Counted from the first letter of the stretch, positions 1-7,993 are shown. The stretch is 64,000 bases of DNA from Actinocorallia sp039871655 (GCF_039871655.1 NZ_JBDPLZ010000007.1:186001-250000), one strand, 5' to 3'. The notes: generated from the letters alone by a model not told the origin. Made by a program: numbers and translations.

Positions 1-132
1 CCGTTCCGCGACGTGTTCACGCCGGACGACCCGGAGAACGCCATCTACCAGAACTGGGGCCTGGCCGCCGTCGTGTACGCGGTCGTGGGCATGGTCGTGA
101 GCAACCTGCTGGCCCGCGTCGCCTGGCGTTGA
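1..132 (+). CDS. C-terminal end of a membrane protein (partial)
   Basis: The window opens inside a reading frame that runs without a stop to TGA at 130-132, giving 43 residues. The last part is a hydrophobic stretch (roughly residues 19-38, Ala/Val/Gly rich) followed by a short basic tail ending in Ala-Trp-Arg, so this is probably the last transmembrane helix of an inner-membrane protein with its C-terminus in the cytoplasm. The upstream part is outside the window and the family cannot be named from this piece. G/C-rich third positions support real coding. Confidence 0.6.
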   Translation, partial: PFRDVFTPDDPENAIYQNWGLAAVVYAVVGMVVSNLLARVAWR

Positions 133-236
133 TCCGCTCGTTCCTCGCTTTGACCGGACTTTCGCTTTCGGTGCACCTCCCCCGACCCCCGGCCGTCCGG
201 CTTTGCCGGGGGGTGGAGCGGCGGTGATTACGCTGA

Positions 237-710
237 GTGGCCATGGACTTCGGTTTGCTGGTGCTGCGGCTGTTCTTCGGGCTGGCGATCGCCTCGCACG
301 GGGCGCAGAAGCTGTTCGGATGGTTCGGCGGGTTCGGCATCAAGGGCACCGGGATGTACTTCGACCAGCTGGGCTACCAGCCGGGAGAGGTCTTCGCGGT
401 CGTCGCCGGCCTCAGCGAGTTCGTCGGCGGCCTGCTGCTGGCCCTGGGCCTCTTCACCCCCCTGGGCGCGGCCATGGTGATGGGCGTCATGATCAACGCC
501 GTCATCGTGGACTGGGAGAAGGGCTTCTACATGAGCACCGAGAAACCCATGCTCTTCGCCTTCGCCGCCGCGGCCCTGGCCTTCACCGGCCCCGGCCGCT
601 ACAGCCTCGACCACGGCCGCAAGTGGGAGCCCAGCGGCATCGGATGGGGCTTCTCCGCCATCGCCCTGGCCGCCATCGCGGCCCTGATCACCCTCGTCAT
701 CCGCCAGTAA
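237..710 (+). CDS. DoxX family membrane protein
   Basis: A 157-residue polytopic membrane protein of the DoxX family, small four-helix inner-membrane proteins often linked to redox or thiosulfate metabolism but mostly of unknown role. The N-terminus holds the typical LVLRLFFGLAIASHGAQKLFG segment, followed by the Gly-rich loop and three more hydrophobic segments (about residues 55-75, 80-100 and 130-155). Start is GTG at 237 or ATG at 243, two codons later; no strong Shine-Dalgarno separates them. The gene stands alone and a strong stem-loop follows it at 725-760. Confidence 0.85.
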   Translation: MAMDFGLLVLRLFFGLAIASHGAQKLFGWFGGFGIKGTGMYFDQLGYQPGEVFAVVAGLSEFVGGLLLALGLFTPLGAAMVMGVMINAVIVDWEKGFYMSTEKPMLFAFAAAALAFTGPGRYSLDHGRKWEPSGIGWGFSAIALAAIAALITLVIRQ

Positions 711-724
711 CGCCGGCCTTCCAC

Positions 725-760
725 CGAAGCCCCGCCCCTCACCCGAGGGGCGGGGCTTCG
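725..760 (+). terminator. Stem-loop terminator after the DoxX gene
   Basis: A perfect 16-bp inverted repeat (725-740 with 745-760) and a four-base loop ACCC, 14 bases after the DoxX stop codon. No clear T-run follows, as is common for actinobacterial terminators. Confidence 0.8.
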
Positions 761-881
761 TCATGTCCGGAAGGCGGGATGCTCCAGTCCGATCTAGGCA
801 AGTAAGTGATTGCCGACCTACACTCACGGGGCCAATTGGACGCATCGTCAAAAGCGGTGCGACGGATCCCGGGAGACCCCC

Positions 882-1751
882 TTGCGTGTTGCCATCCGCG
901 TTCTCCTCTCGCTCCTCGCGGGAGCCGCCATCGCGGGAACGGCGTTCGCCGGAACCGCCCACGCGACCCCGTCCGAGGCCGAACTGATCGCCGCCGCCAA
1001 GGAACTGCAGGCTCCGGGCGTGCGCGGCGCCAACGACTGGGACTGCGAACTCACCCCGCAGCGCCCGCGCCCGCTCGTGCTGGTGCACGGCACCATGGGG
1101 ATCGGGTGGGCCAACTGGATCTACCTGTCCGAGGCGCTCGCCTCACGCGGGTACTGCGTGTTCGCCCTGGAGTACGGGCACCTGCCCGGCAACCCGTTCC
1201 CCGGCATGGCGCACATCGAGCAGTCCGCCCCGCAGCTCGCCACGTTCGTCGACGGCGTGCTCGCCGCGACCGGCACCGACGAGGTCGACCTCGTCGGCCA
1301 CAGCCAGGGCGGCATGATGCCCCGCTACTACCTCCGCTTCCTCGGCGGCGCCGCCAAGGTGAACGACATGGTCGGCATCGCCCCGTCCAACCACGGCACC
1401 TGGCACGGCACCTGGTTCCCCGAGATCGGCTTCCAGATCTGCAACGCCTGCATCGACCAGACCCCCGGCTCGGCCCTGCTCACCAAGCTCAACGAGGGCC
1501 GTGAGGTCGAACCCGGCGTCGACTACACCACCATCATCACCAAGTACGACGAGGCCGTCGTCCCCTGGCAGGGCCAGAAGCTGAGCGGCCCCGCCCACCA
1601 GCTCACCAACGTCGTCCTCCAGGACGCCTGCCCGAGCCACTTCTCCGAGCACGCCCTGATCGTGACCACCGACCTCACCGTCCAGTGGGTCGACCACGCC
1701 CTCACCCGCAACGGCCCCGCCGACCCGGCCTTCAAGCCCAGGTGCGTCTGA
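882..1751 (+). CDS. Secreted alpha/beta-hydrolase, class 2 lipase/esterase
   Basis: Secreted esterase or lipase of about 289 residues. The chosen start is TTG at 882, because GGGAG lies at 871-875 and the next residues form a textbook signal peptide (basic start, Leu/Ala-rich core, cleavage near HA-TPSEAEL). The same frame is open further upstream from 810, but that would put 24 polar residues before the signal peptide. The nucleophile elbow is GHSQGG with the Ser near residue 141; an HGTMG sequence just after the N-terminal strand suits the oxyanion hole. A late Asp (TKYDEAVVPW) and His (PSHFSEHALI) complete a plausible triad. It resembles the EstA/EstB-type class 2 lipases that act on acylglycerols outside the cell. 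It converges on the acyltransferase gene 10 bases downstream. Confidence 0.88.
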   Translation: MRVAIRVLLSLLAGAAIAGTAFAGTAHATPSEAELIAAAKELQAPGVRGANDWDCELTPQRPRPLVLVHGTMGIGWANWIYLSEALASRGYCVFALEYGHLPGNPFPGMAHIEQSAPQLATFVDGVLAATGTDEVDLVGHSQGGMMPRYYLRFLGGAAKVNDMVGIAPSNHGTWHGTWFPEIGFQICNACIDQTPGSALLTKLNEGREVEPGVDYTTIITKYDEAVVPWQGQKLSGPAHQLTNVVLQDACPSHFSEHALIVTTDLTVQWVDHALTRNGPADPAFKPRCV

Positions 1752-1761
1752 CCGGACCTCA

Positions 1762-3003
1762 TCACGCGCCGACGCCCTCGCGGGTCTCCGTCCCGCCCGG
1801 CGGGACGGAGACCCTGCGGGCGCCGCCTTCTCCGCCGTCCGCCGTCGCCCGCAGGCGGGGGGCACGGCGGGCGAACCGCTGCAGGGGCTGCTCCACCAGG
1901 TCGTGGCTGAGCACGGCGACGAGCAGGGAGAGCGGCAGGACCACGCCGAGGACCAGCCAGAAGTCTCCGAGGAACATGGGCCGGCCGGTCCACCGGTACC
2001 AGGCCATCAGGATCGGGGTGTGCCACAGGAACACCCCGTAGGAGATCCGGCCGAATCCCGCCGCCACCCGGTTGCCCAGCACCGCCCGGGTGAACGGATG
2101 TCCCGGGGCCAAGGCCGCGGGCGCGACCGCCGCCACCGCGATGGCGGGGAAGAGCAGACCCGCGACCAGATACTGGTGCGCGCTCTGCGGGCCTGACAGG
2201 GGCGTGCCCAGCGGAGTGGCGACCAGCGCCAGCAGGCACAGCGCGATCACCCACCCGACGCCCGGCGCGGCCCCGATCCGCGCGGCCCACCGCCCCGGCC
2301 GTTCGGCCATGACGGCCAGCGCCATCCCCAGCCCGAAGTAGCCGAGGGTCCGGGGCGGCAGCGGCTCGAGGTAGAAGACGACCTTCAGATCGAACGCGTA
2401 CCGCACGATCATCGCCTGGGCCAGCGAGACCGCGGCCAGCCCGAGCGCCATGGCCAGCAGCCGCCGCGCCGATCCCCGGCCCCACCGGTGCATCGCCCAC
2501 GCCAGAAGCGGCAGCAGCAGGTAGAAGAAGGCCTCGACCGCCAGGCTCCAGATCGAGGAGAGGCTCTCCCCCTCCCACCACCGGTCGGGATCGTAGATAT
2601 GGGTGAGGGTGACCAGCTGCAGCCAGGTGAACGGCTGCCCGGCCCTCGCGTTCTCCGCCACCAGCAGCCCGAACGGCAGCATGAGCCAGTACGCGGGAAG
2701 GACGCGCAGCGCCCGCCGTCGCAGATACCCCCGCACCGCCGGAAGGTCCGTGTCCCCCAACGCGGCCCGCGCGAACGGCCGGTACAGCAGGAACCCCGAC
2801 AGCACGAAGAAGATCGGCACCCCCACGGTGCCGTTGCCGATCATCCGCCAAGGGATTCCCCCCCACCAGTTGGCCCCGGTGGCCGCCCCCACGTGCGTGC
2901 AGACCACGAGCAGGATCGCCGCCGCCCGCAACCCGTCCAGAGCGGCCAGGTGGCCGGGCCCGTCCGGCCGCTCCCGCCGGGCGAACAGAGCCGCCATCTC
3001 CAC
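1762..3003 (-). CDS. Acyltransferase family 3 membrane protein (OafA/YrhL-like)
   Basis: A 413-residue polytopic membrane acyltransferase. The family moves acetyl or longer acyl groups onto cell-surface sugars, peptidoglycan or secondary metabolites. The N-terminus has LAALDGLRAAAILLVV followed by a His (CTHVG), and later GVPIFFVLSGFLL and RRALRVLPAYW, all hallmarks of Acyl_transf_3. About ten hydrophobic segments follow to residue 370. ATG at 3003 or at 2997 are both possible. The last codons run through a perfect 14-bp inverted repeat (1782-1814), so the C-terminal RVSVPPGGTET is encoded by terminator-like DNA. The acceptor cannot be told from sequence. It is convergent with the lipase. Confidence 0.88.
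   Translation of the reverse strand: MEMAALFARRERPDGPGHLAALDGLRAAAILLVVCTHVGAATGANWWGGIPWRMIGNGTVGVPIFFVLSGFLLYRPFARAALGDTDLPAVRGYLRRRALRVLPAYWLMLPFGLLVAENARAGQPFTWLQLVTLTHIYDPDRWWEGESLSSIWSLAVEAFFYLLLPLLAWAMHRWGRGSARRLLAMALGLAAVSLAQAMIVRYAFDLKVVFYLEPLPPRTLGYFGLGMALAVMAERPGRWAARIGAAPGVGWVIALCLLALVATPLGTPLSGPQSAHQYLVAGLLFPAIAVAAVAPAALAPGHPFTRAVLGNRVAAGFGRISYGVFLWHTPILMAWYRWTGRPMFLGDFWLVLGVVLPLSLLVAVLSHDLVEQPLQRFARRAPRLRATADGGEGGARRVSVPPGGTETREGVGA
1782..1814. terminator. Perfect 14-bp inverted repeat between convergent genes
   Basis: Arms 1782-1795 and 1801-1814 are perfectly complementary around a CCCGG loop. The structure lies 31 bases after the lipase stop on the plus strand and inside the last codons of the minus-strand acyltransferase, so it may end lipase transcription while being translated in the opposing gene. 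Confidence 0.65.
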
Positions 3004-3064
3004 CTCCGCAGCGCCGCTCCGGCCCTGGAACCCCTGTCCGGCCGCCGAGCGGGCCCAGGGTACC

Positions 3065-3149
3065 GGTTCCCGCCGGCACAGGACCGGCGGGAACCTTCTG
3101 CGGAATCCTTCTCATCGGATGGCGGTGAAGGAAACACCGCCATCCGATG
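3065..3149. terminator. Two consecutive stem-loops in the 3004-3244 gap
   Basis: This 241-base gap has no gene. It holds two perfect hairpins: 3065-3076 with 3084-3095 (12 bp, seven-base loop) and 3113-3127 with 3135-3149 (15 bp, seven-base loop). They lie downstream of the minus-strand secreted-protein gene and upstream of the acyltransferase, so the natural reading is a double terminator protecting the acyltransferase promoter. Neither has a clear U-run in the minus direction. Confidence 0.6.
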
Positions 3150-3244
3150 CATTATCCGAGGTAGCGGAATATTCAGGAACGAAAAGCAACCGCCCGGGCC
3201 GAAAAAGATTCAGGCACCCGGCCCGTCGAGCAAAAAACCTCGCC

Positions 3245-3607
3245 TCAGGGGCAGAAACCCCACTGCCCTTCAGCCTGATAGGTCAGGTTGGCCTGCGAGG
3301 TCCATCCCTTGGTCTGGGTTCCCGCGATGCGGATATAGCCCCACCAGACTCCGTTGATCTGCAGTCCGCACCAGCCGTAGACCTGGGTCCCAGCCGGCAC
3401 GGTGTCCACCGTGCTGCAGGAGGTGGAGGGCCCCGACCTCAGGTTGTAGTTCTGGTACTTGTACGTGAACTGCCCCGCGTACGACGAGTTGTTGGTGACG
3501 GCGGTCCCGTTGTTGCAGGCCCAGGCCTGGGCCGGGGAGGCCGTCAGGACCGCGGAAACGGCGGCGATCCCGAGGGCGGCCGACAGAAAAGAAGCCCTGA
3601 CTTTCAC
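3245..3607 (-). CDS. Small secreted Cys-containing SH3-like protein
   Basis: A 120-residue exported protein. GTG start at 3607 with an AAAGGA-type ribosome site 7-8 bases upstream. Residues 1-28 are a clear signal peptide ending in ASPAQA, with mature protein from about WACNNG. The mature part resembles the small bacterial SH3-like secreted proteins of actinomycetes: LRSGPSTSC, VPAGTQVYGWCG, and a W-G-Y-I-R strand followed by GWTSQANL, with four Cys that may form two disulfides. Function is not established; SH3b folds often bind cell-wall peptides. A 16-bp palindrome covers its ribosome site. Confidence 0.8.
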   Translation of the reverse strand: MKVRASFLSAALGIAAVSAVLTASPAQAWACNNGTAVTNNSSYAGQFTYKYQNYNLRSGPSTSCSTVDTVPAGTQVYGWCGLQINGVWWGYIRIAGTQTKGWTSQANLTYQAEGQWGFCP

Positions 3608-3614
3608 GAGTCAT

Positions 3615-3630
3615 TTCCTTTCGAAAGGAA
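3615..3630. promoter_or_regulatory. 16-bp perfect palindrome over a ribosome-binding site
   Basis: TTCCTTTCGAAAGGAA is self-complementary over its full length and includes the AAGGA ribosome site of the minus-strand SH3-like gene (GTG at 3607). It could be an operator, or in mRNA could pair between transcripts or mask the ribosome site. No loop bases separate the arms, which favours a protein-binding or dimer-forming site over a simple hairpin. Confidence 0.5.
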
Positions 3631-3839
3631 TCCGAATGCCATACGGCTTTCAGCTTTCGGGAGCATATCGCCGGGCCTGTTCATAGATCAATACCCATTG
3701 AAATCAGGACGGGCTTCCCTATTCATGCAGGATCGGATCCGGTCCGAAAGAAAAGGAATGGAAATCTCCTGAAACCATCTCTTTCGACGGCGGCCCGCCC
3801 GTGCGCCGACACGAACGCGCTCCCGCTCTTCCCCGAACA

Positions 3840-3880
3840 GACCGGACGCCCCCGACCGCGGGGGTCGAGGGCGTCCGGTC
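3840..3880 (-). terminator. Terminator after the nitronate monooxygenase-like gene
   Basis: An 18-bp stem with a single mismatch (3840-3857 with 3863-3880) and a five-base loop, 17 bases past the stop of the minus-strand gene ending at 3898. The rest of 3631-3839 holds AT-richer sequence and no gene that I can support. Confidence 0.75.
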
Positions 3881-3897
3881 AGGAACTGAAGGCGGCC

Positions 3898-5046
3898 TCA
3901 GTCCTCGTTAGTGATCTTGTTGAGGCGTTCGATGGCCTCGATGTACTCCTCCATGAGGTCGTAGACGACCTGGGCGGCCGGCTTGACCTGGTTCATGGAG
4001 CCGACGATCTGGCCGACCGGGAAGGTCACCAGCTCGCCGTCGCCCGAGCGGCCGATGCGCTTGAGGGCGTCGGAGATCAGCATGAACTGCATGGGCATCG
4101 GCAGGTAGCCGGGGGAGTTCTCGGCCTCCCAGGCGTCCGTCCACGCGGTCTTGAGGAAGCGGGCGGGCTTGCCCGTCCAGGCGCGGGAGCGCACCGTGTC
4201 GCGGCTGGTGGCGGCCAGCAGCTTGGGCACGGCGTTCTCGGGGGTGTCGGCCTCCTCGACGGTCAGCCAGATGCTGCCCGTCCAGGCGCCCTCTGCGCCC
4301 AGTGCCATGCCCGCGGCGACCTGGCGGCCCCGGCCGATGCCGCCGGCGGCCAGGACGATGGTGTCCTCGCCGACCGCGTCGACCACGTCCGGGATGAGGA
4401 CCATCGTGGAGACCTCACCGGTGTGGCCGCCGGCCTCGGTGCCCTGCGCGACGATGATGTCGACGCCCACGGCCTCCTGCTTGAGGGCGTGGTGGGCGCT
4501 GGAGGCCAGGCCCGCGACCTTCACACCGTGCTGGTGCGCCAGCTCGACCACGTCCGCGGGCGGCGGGCCGAGCGCGTTGGCCAGCAGCGCGATCGGGTGC
4601 TTCAGCGCCACCTCCACCTGCGGCCTGGCCGTCTGGTCCGTCCAGCCGAGCAGCACCCTGTCGGCGCTCTCGGTGGACGGCTCGACGCCGTGCTCGGCCA
4701 GCAGGTTCTCAAGGAAGTCCTTGTGCTGCTGGGGGATCATCGCCTGGAGCTTGCCCAGGAGTTCCTCGGCGTCGCCCAGGTCCGCGCCCTCGTACTTGGC
4801 CGGCATCACGACGTCCACACCGTACGGCTTGCCGCCGATGTGCTCGTCGATCCACTTGAGCTCGAGCTCGAGCTCTTCCGGCGTGAAGTACAGCGCACCC
4901 AGGACGCCCATGCCGCCTGCGCGGCTCACCGCCACGACGACGTCGCGGCAGTGACTGAAAGCGAAGATCGGGTACTCGATACCGAACATCTCGGTTACAC
5001 GTGTCCGCACCCCCGCACTGTAAGCCGCGAGGGTGCGAAACTGCAA
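3898..5046 (-). CDS. Nitronate monooxygenase-like FMN oxidoreductase
   Basis: About 360-380 residues, a TIM-barrel flavoprotein of the nitronate monooxygenase / 2-nitropropane dioxygenase family, which oxidises nitronates or acts as an NAD(P)H-dependent flavin oxidoreductase. Typical features in order: FGIEYPIFAFSH near the start, GGMGVLGALYFT, VIIVAQGTEAGGHTGE-type flavin loop (IIVAQGTEAGGHTGE), LAAGGIGRGRQVAAGMALGAEGAW phosphate-binding loop, and a C-terminal helix after FPVGQIVGSM. The longest frame starts at 5046, but the conserved part begins around VTEMFGI; GTG codons at residues 13 and 17 or the ATG at residue 20 are equally plausible, and no ribosome site decides. Strong terminator follows. 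Actinobacterial relatives often sit among fatty-acid genes; substrate unknown. Confidence 0.85.
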   Translation of the reverse strand: MQFRTLAAYSAGVRTRVTEMFGIEYPIFAFSHCRDVVVAVSRAGGMGVLGALYFTPEELELELKWIDEHIGGKPYGVDVVMPAKYEGADLGDAEELLGKLQAMIPQQHKDFLENLLAEHGVEPSTESADRVLLGWTDQTARPQVEVALKHPIALLANALGPPPADVVELAHQHGVKVAGLASSAHHALKQEAVGVDIIVAQGTEAGGHTGEVSTMVLIPDVVDAVGEDTIVLAAGGIGRGRQVAAGMALGAEGAWTGSIWLTVEEADTPENAVPKLLAATSRDTVRSRAWTGKPARFLKTAWTDAWEAENSPGYLPMPMQFMLISDALKRIGRSGDGELVTFPVGQIVGSMNQVKPAAQVVYDLMEEYIEAIERLNKITNED

Positions 5047-5052
5047 CAGGTT

Positions 5053-6057
5053 CTACTTTGATTGCGCGTTCCCGGCCAGGTAAGGGTTGGAACCAGCCGG
5101 AACCTGTTCTACTTCGCGGCCGTGCTTCGGGCCCCGGCGGCGGCGCCCGCCGGCCAGCAGGCTGAGCACCCCGCCGACGGCCAGCAGCACCAGGCCCACG
5201 GCCAGCGAGACGCCCGGCAGAGTGGTGCGGAGCATGGAGATGGTGTCGGCGTACCCCGCCGACGCCTTCGCCAGCGCCTGGACGCCCTTGTCGTCCAGCA
5301 CCAGATCGGCCTCCACGAAGACCCCCTCGTGGCCGTCGGCCGTGCGCAGGGTGGAGTTCACGTTCTGCCGCAGCTTGATCGGCATCCCGGTGCGCGGGTC
5401 GACCCACAGGGTGTTGGTGGACTCGTAGTACCGGTCGATCTTCCCCGGCTTGGCCTTGTCGGGCAGTCCCACCACGCTCGGGGCCACCTTGTTCTTGGAG
5501 TGGGCGACCAGGGTGGGCTCGACGTGCTGCTCGAACCGGTAGGCGCTGATCCCGGCGACCTCCTCGACGCCGGTGAAGCGCGCGGGCCACGTCCGGCCGG
5601 TGATGAGGTCGAAGAGCTGGTAGGTCTCCTTCTGGACGTTGCCGATCGGCAGCATCATCCAGTATCCGGTCTGAGTGATCTCGGTGTTCCGGTCGACGCC
5701 CGAGCCCTTGGCGTTCTTCAGCAGGCCCGTGCGGCGGTCGAACGCCATCCGGAACTCGTTGAGGGAGATCAGCGACTTCCCCGAGTACAGCTCCAGGATG
5801 CCGTTCGCGACCATCAGGTCGTCGTCGCTGGACTTGATGTCCCCGCCGAGGTTCAGGCTCGCCTTCAGCTCCACTCCGGAGCGCACCTTGTTGCGGATGA
5901 CGTCGTAGTAGGACGCCTCCTCGGCGGCCAGGGTGAGGTTCTCACCGAAGTCCAGCGGGGCGGCGATCACCCGGTCGGCGATGTAGAAGCGGGTGAGGGG
6001 CGCCATCGTGAGGAAGAACGCCCCCAGCATCACGAGCAGGAAGCCGCCGCGCTTCAT
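5053..6057 (-). CDS. DUF3068 (PorA family) membrane protein
   Basis: 334 residues from ATG 6057, which has GGAGG ten bases upstream; a longer frame to 6258 would precede the start with a non-hydrophobic tail, so it is rejected. Residues 5-25 form an N-terminal membrane anchor (GGFLLVMLGAFFLTMAPLTRFYI), followed by a large extracytoplasmic domain typical of DUF3068 (VDRNTEITQTGYW, LFDLITGRTWPARFTG, RYYESTNTLWVDPRTGMPIK), a second transmembrane segment near residues 285-305 and a basic cytoplasmic tail. In many actinobacteria DUF3068 genes sit near cell-envelope glycosyltransferases, as here, divergent from the AftD operon. The biochemical function is unknown; the PorA family name does not prove a pore. 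Confidence 0.85.
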   Translation of the reverse strand: MKRGGFLLVMLGAFFLTMAPLTRFYIADRVIAAPLDFGENLTLAAEEASYYDVIRNKVRSGVELKASLNLGGDIKSSDDDLMVANGILELYSGKSLISLNEFRMAFDRRTGLLKNAKGSGVDRNTEITQTGYWMMLPIGNVQKETYQLFDLITGRTWPARFTGVEEVAGISAYRFEQHVEPTLVAHSKNKVAPSVVGLPDKAKPGKIDRYYESTNTLWVDPRTGMPIKLRQNVNSTLRTADGHEGVFVEADLVLDDKGVQALAKASAGYADTISMLRTTLPGVSLAVGLVLLAVGGVLSLLAGGRRRRGPKHGREVEQVPAGSNPYLAGNAQSK

Positions 6058-6226
6058 GATTTCCGTACCTCCGGAGAACACCAGTTCCAGGCCGGATTTA
6101 CGGCCTCTGCCCGTACTAGCGCGTAACCATACCGGAGCACGGTTTCTAGGATCTTTTGTCCGAGAACCTGATACCAGGCCGTAGTCTCGGGCCCACGCAC
6201 ACCGACCCCAGACACGGAGAGTCGTC
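6058..6226. promoter_or_regulatory. Divergent promoter region of the DUF3068 gene and the glycan operon
   Basis: 169 bases between divergently transcribed genes. It carries the GGAGG ribosome site of the DUF3068 gene on the minus strand and GGAGA (6216-6220) facing the glycan operon. No confident -35/-10 pair was picked. Confidence 0.4.
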
Positions 6227-7789
6227 CTGACGGCGCGCCGGCTCCTTCCCCCGCTCACCGGGCTCGGCCTCGGCCTGCTGATCCTGGGCCCGGCCCTGCG
6301 CCCGGGCTTCGTGCTGAGCTACGACATGGTGTTCGTCCCCGACCCTCCGGCGACCGCGGCCATGTTCGGCCGCACCGGGGGCTTCCCCCGCCAGGTGCCC
6401 AGCGACGCGTTCGCCGCGGCCCTCTCCTTCCTGCCGCACTCCCAGCAGCTCATCCTGCTGTCGGTCTTCGTGCTGGCCGCCTGGGGCGTGGGCCGGCTGG
6501 TCCCCGGAGGCCTGCCCGCCAAGCTCGCGGCCGTCGTCGTCTACCTGTGGAACCCCTACCTCGCCGAACGCCTGCTGCTGGGGCACTGGGCCCTGCTGCT
6601 CGGCTACGCCGGGCTGCCCTGGGTGCTCGACGCCGTGCTGCGGCGGCGCCGCGCCTCCGTGCTGGCCGCCTCCCTGCTGCCCGCGGCCGTCGGCGGCTTC
6701 GCCGCCATGAACGTCACCGCCCTCGTCCTGGCCGGCGGGCTGGCCGCCGTCCGGGGACGGGGCGCCCTGCGCGTCCTGCTGGTCTTCCCTGCGATGGCCC
6801 TCCCCTGGCTGGTCCCCGCCCTGCTCAACGCCTCGGACACGCGCACCGACCCCGGCGGCGTGGACCTCTTCGCCGCCCGTGCCGACACCCCCTTCGGCAC
6901 CCTGGGCAGTCTGCTCTCCCTGGGCGGCATCTGGAACGCCGAGACCGTTCCCCCCGGCTATACGGCCCCGCTGCCCGCCTTCCTGCGCCTGCTCCTGTGC
7001 CTGGCGGCGCTGGCCGCCCTGGCCCTGCACCGCTCGCCCGCGGCCCGCGCCGCCCTCTACTCCGGCACGGCGGGGCTGGCCCTGGCCTGCCTGGGCGCCA
7101 CCGCCCCCGGCCGGGCGCTGCTGCGCTCCCTGGTCGAGTTCTGGCCCGGCTTCGGGGCGCTGCGCGACGGACAGCTCTATCTCGCCCCGCTGGCCCTGGC
7201 CGTCGCCCTCGGCCTCTCCCTGCTGGCGGCCCGTCCCGCTCCCCGGGAAGACCCTTCCCCGTCCCGGCCGCGCGAGGAGCTGCGACGGCGCCGCGACGGC
7301 TGGGGCTTGACCTGGGTCGCCGCCGTGCCCGTGCTGCTGCTGCCCACCCTGGCCTGGGGGATCTCCGCTCGGCTGCAGGCGGTGGACTACCCCGCGGAGT
7401 GGCGGGCCGCGCAGCGCCTGATCAACGCCGATCCGGTGGGGGGCGATCTGCTGTCGCTGCCGTGGGGCGCCTACCGGCGGCCGGAGTGGAACGGGGGGCG
7501 GGCCGTGCTCGACCCCTGGCCCCGGCTGGCGGCCCGCCGGGTGGTGTGGGACGACGGCCTCCGGGTCGGCGGCCGTTCCCTCGCGCAGGAGGACCCCTGG
7601 GCGGCGGACACCGACGCGCTGCTGCGCGCCGGGGGCGAGCTGGCCCCGAAGCTGGCCGCGTCAGGTTTTCGCTATGTGGTGATCAGTCGGGATCACTCAG
7701 AACAGGCCTGGACCTCGCGGCTGCACGGTGCCGAACGTGTCATAGAAGGCCCCACTTTGATCGTCTATCGCCTGGGGCACTCTGGTTAA
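6227..7789 (+). CDS. Polytopic GT-C-like membrane protein, probable CTG start
   Basis: About 520 residues with many hydrophobic segments. The first loop after the N-terminal helix carries LSYDMVFVPDPP, acidic as in GT-C glycosyltransferases that use polyprenyl-linked donors, and the C-terminus is a soluble tail. A GTG at 6311 would start the protein inside this motif and delete the first helix. Reading upstream in frame gives a perfect first transmembrane helix (LLPPLTGLGLGLLILGPAL) back to CTG at 6227, which has GGAGA six bases before it; between the TAG at 6182 and 6311 there is no ATG, GTG or TTG in frame. So CTG 6227 is the best start. It leads the surface-glycan operon; substrate unknown. 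Confidence 0.75.
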   Translation: MTARRLLPPLTGLGLGLLILGPALRPGFVLSYDMVFVPDPPATAAMFGRTGGFPRQVPSDAFAAALSFLPHSQQLILLSVFVLAAWGVGRLVPGGLPAKLAAVVVYLWNPYLAERLLLGHWALLLGYAGLPWVLDAVLRRRRASVLAASLLPAAVGGFAAMNVTALVLAGGLAAVRGRGALRVLLVFPAMALPWLVPALLNASDTRTDPGGVDLFAARADTPFGTLGSLLSLGGIWNAETVPPGYTAPLPAFLRLLLCLAALAALALHRSPAARAALYSGTAGLALACLGATAPGRALLRSLVEFWPGFGALRDGQLYLAPLALAVALGLSLLAARPAPREDPSPSRPREELRRRRDGWGLTWVAAVPVLLLPTLAWGISARLQAVDYPAEWRAAQRLINADPVGGDLLSLPWGAYRRPEWNGGRAVLDPWPRLAARRVVWDDGLRVGGRSLAQEDPWAADTDALLRAGGELAPKLAASGFRYVVISRDHSEQAWTSRLHGAERVIEGPTLIVYRLGHSG

Positions 7790-7852
7790 TTTGGTAGAAA
7801 TAGCTCTACTCTGGGTCCTTCCCCGATGGTGCACCGCTGAGAAAGGCCGACG

Positions 7853-7981
7853 ATGCGCATCCTGTTCGCGATCATCACTGGAGTGCTGCTCGCCACCGCG
7901 TCGTCCGCGGCCATCGTCAACGCCTCCACCTCCAAGCCCGCCCCCAGCGTCAAACCCCTCTACGACTACGGGACGCGCTGA
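7853..7981 (+). CDS. 42-residue DUF2613-like secreted/membrane peptide
   Basis: A very short gene: ATG 7853 with GAAAGG six bases upstream, stop TGA 7979-7981. The product begins MRILFAIITGVLLATASSAA, a single hydrophobic helix or signal peptide, and ends with a short polar tail finishing YDYGTR. Small actinobacterial proteins of the DUF2613 family have the same build (one N-terminal helix, a Tyr-Gly-Ser/Thr-Arg end), and in mycobacteria one (Rv0236A) lies beside aftD. Here it also sits just upstream of the AftD-like gene. The family name is from recall of this pattern, not from a search. It lies 63 bases after the GT-C-like gene. Confidence 0.65.
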   Translation: MRILFAIITGVLLATASSAAIVNASTSKPAPSVKPLYDYGTR

Positions 7982-7993
7982 CCGCGCGGCGAT

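Noticed and set aside
3270..3614. ATG-start frame overlapping the SH3-like gene in another phase
   Set aside because: The GTG frame has a clear signal peptide and domain; this one has neither.
5053..6258. Longer N-terminus for the DUF3068 protein
   Set aside because: It would place 67 polar residues before the membrane anchor; ATG 6057 has a good ribosome site.
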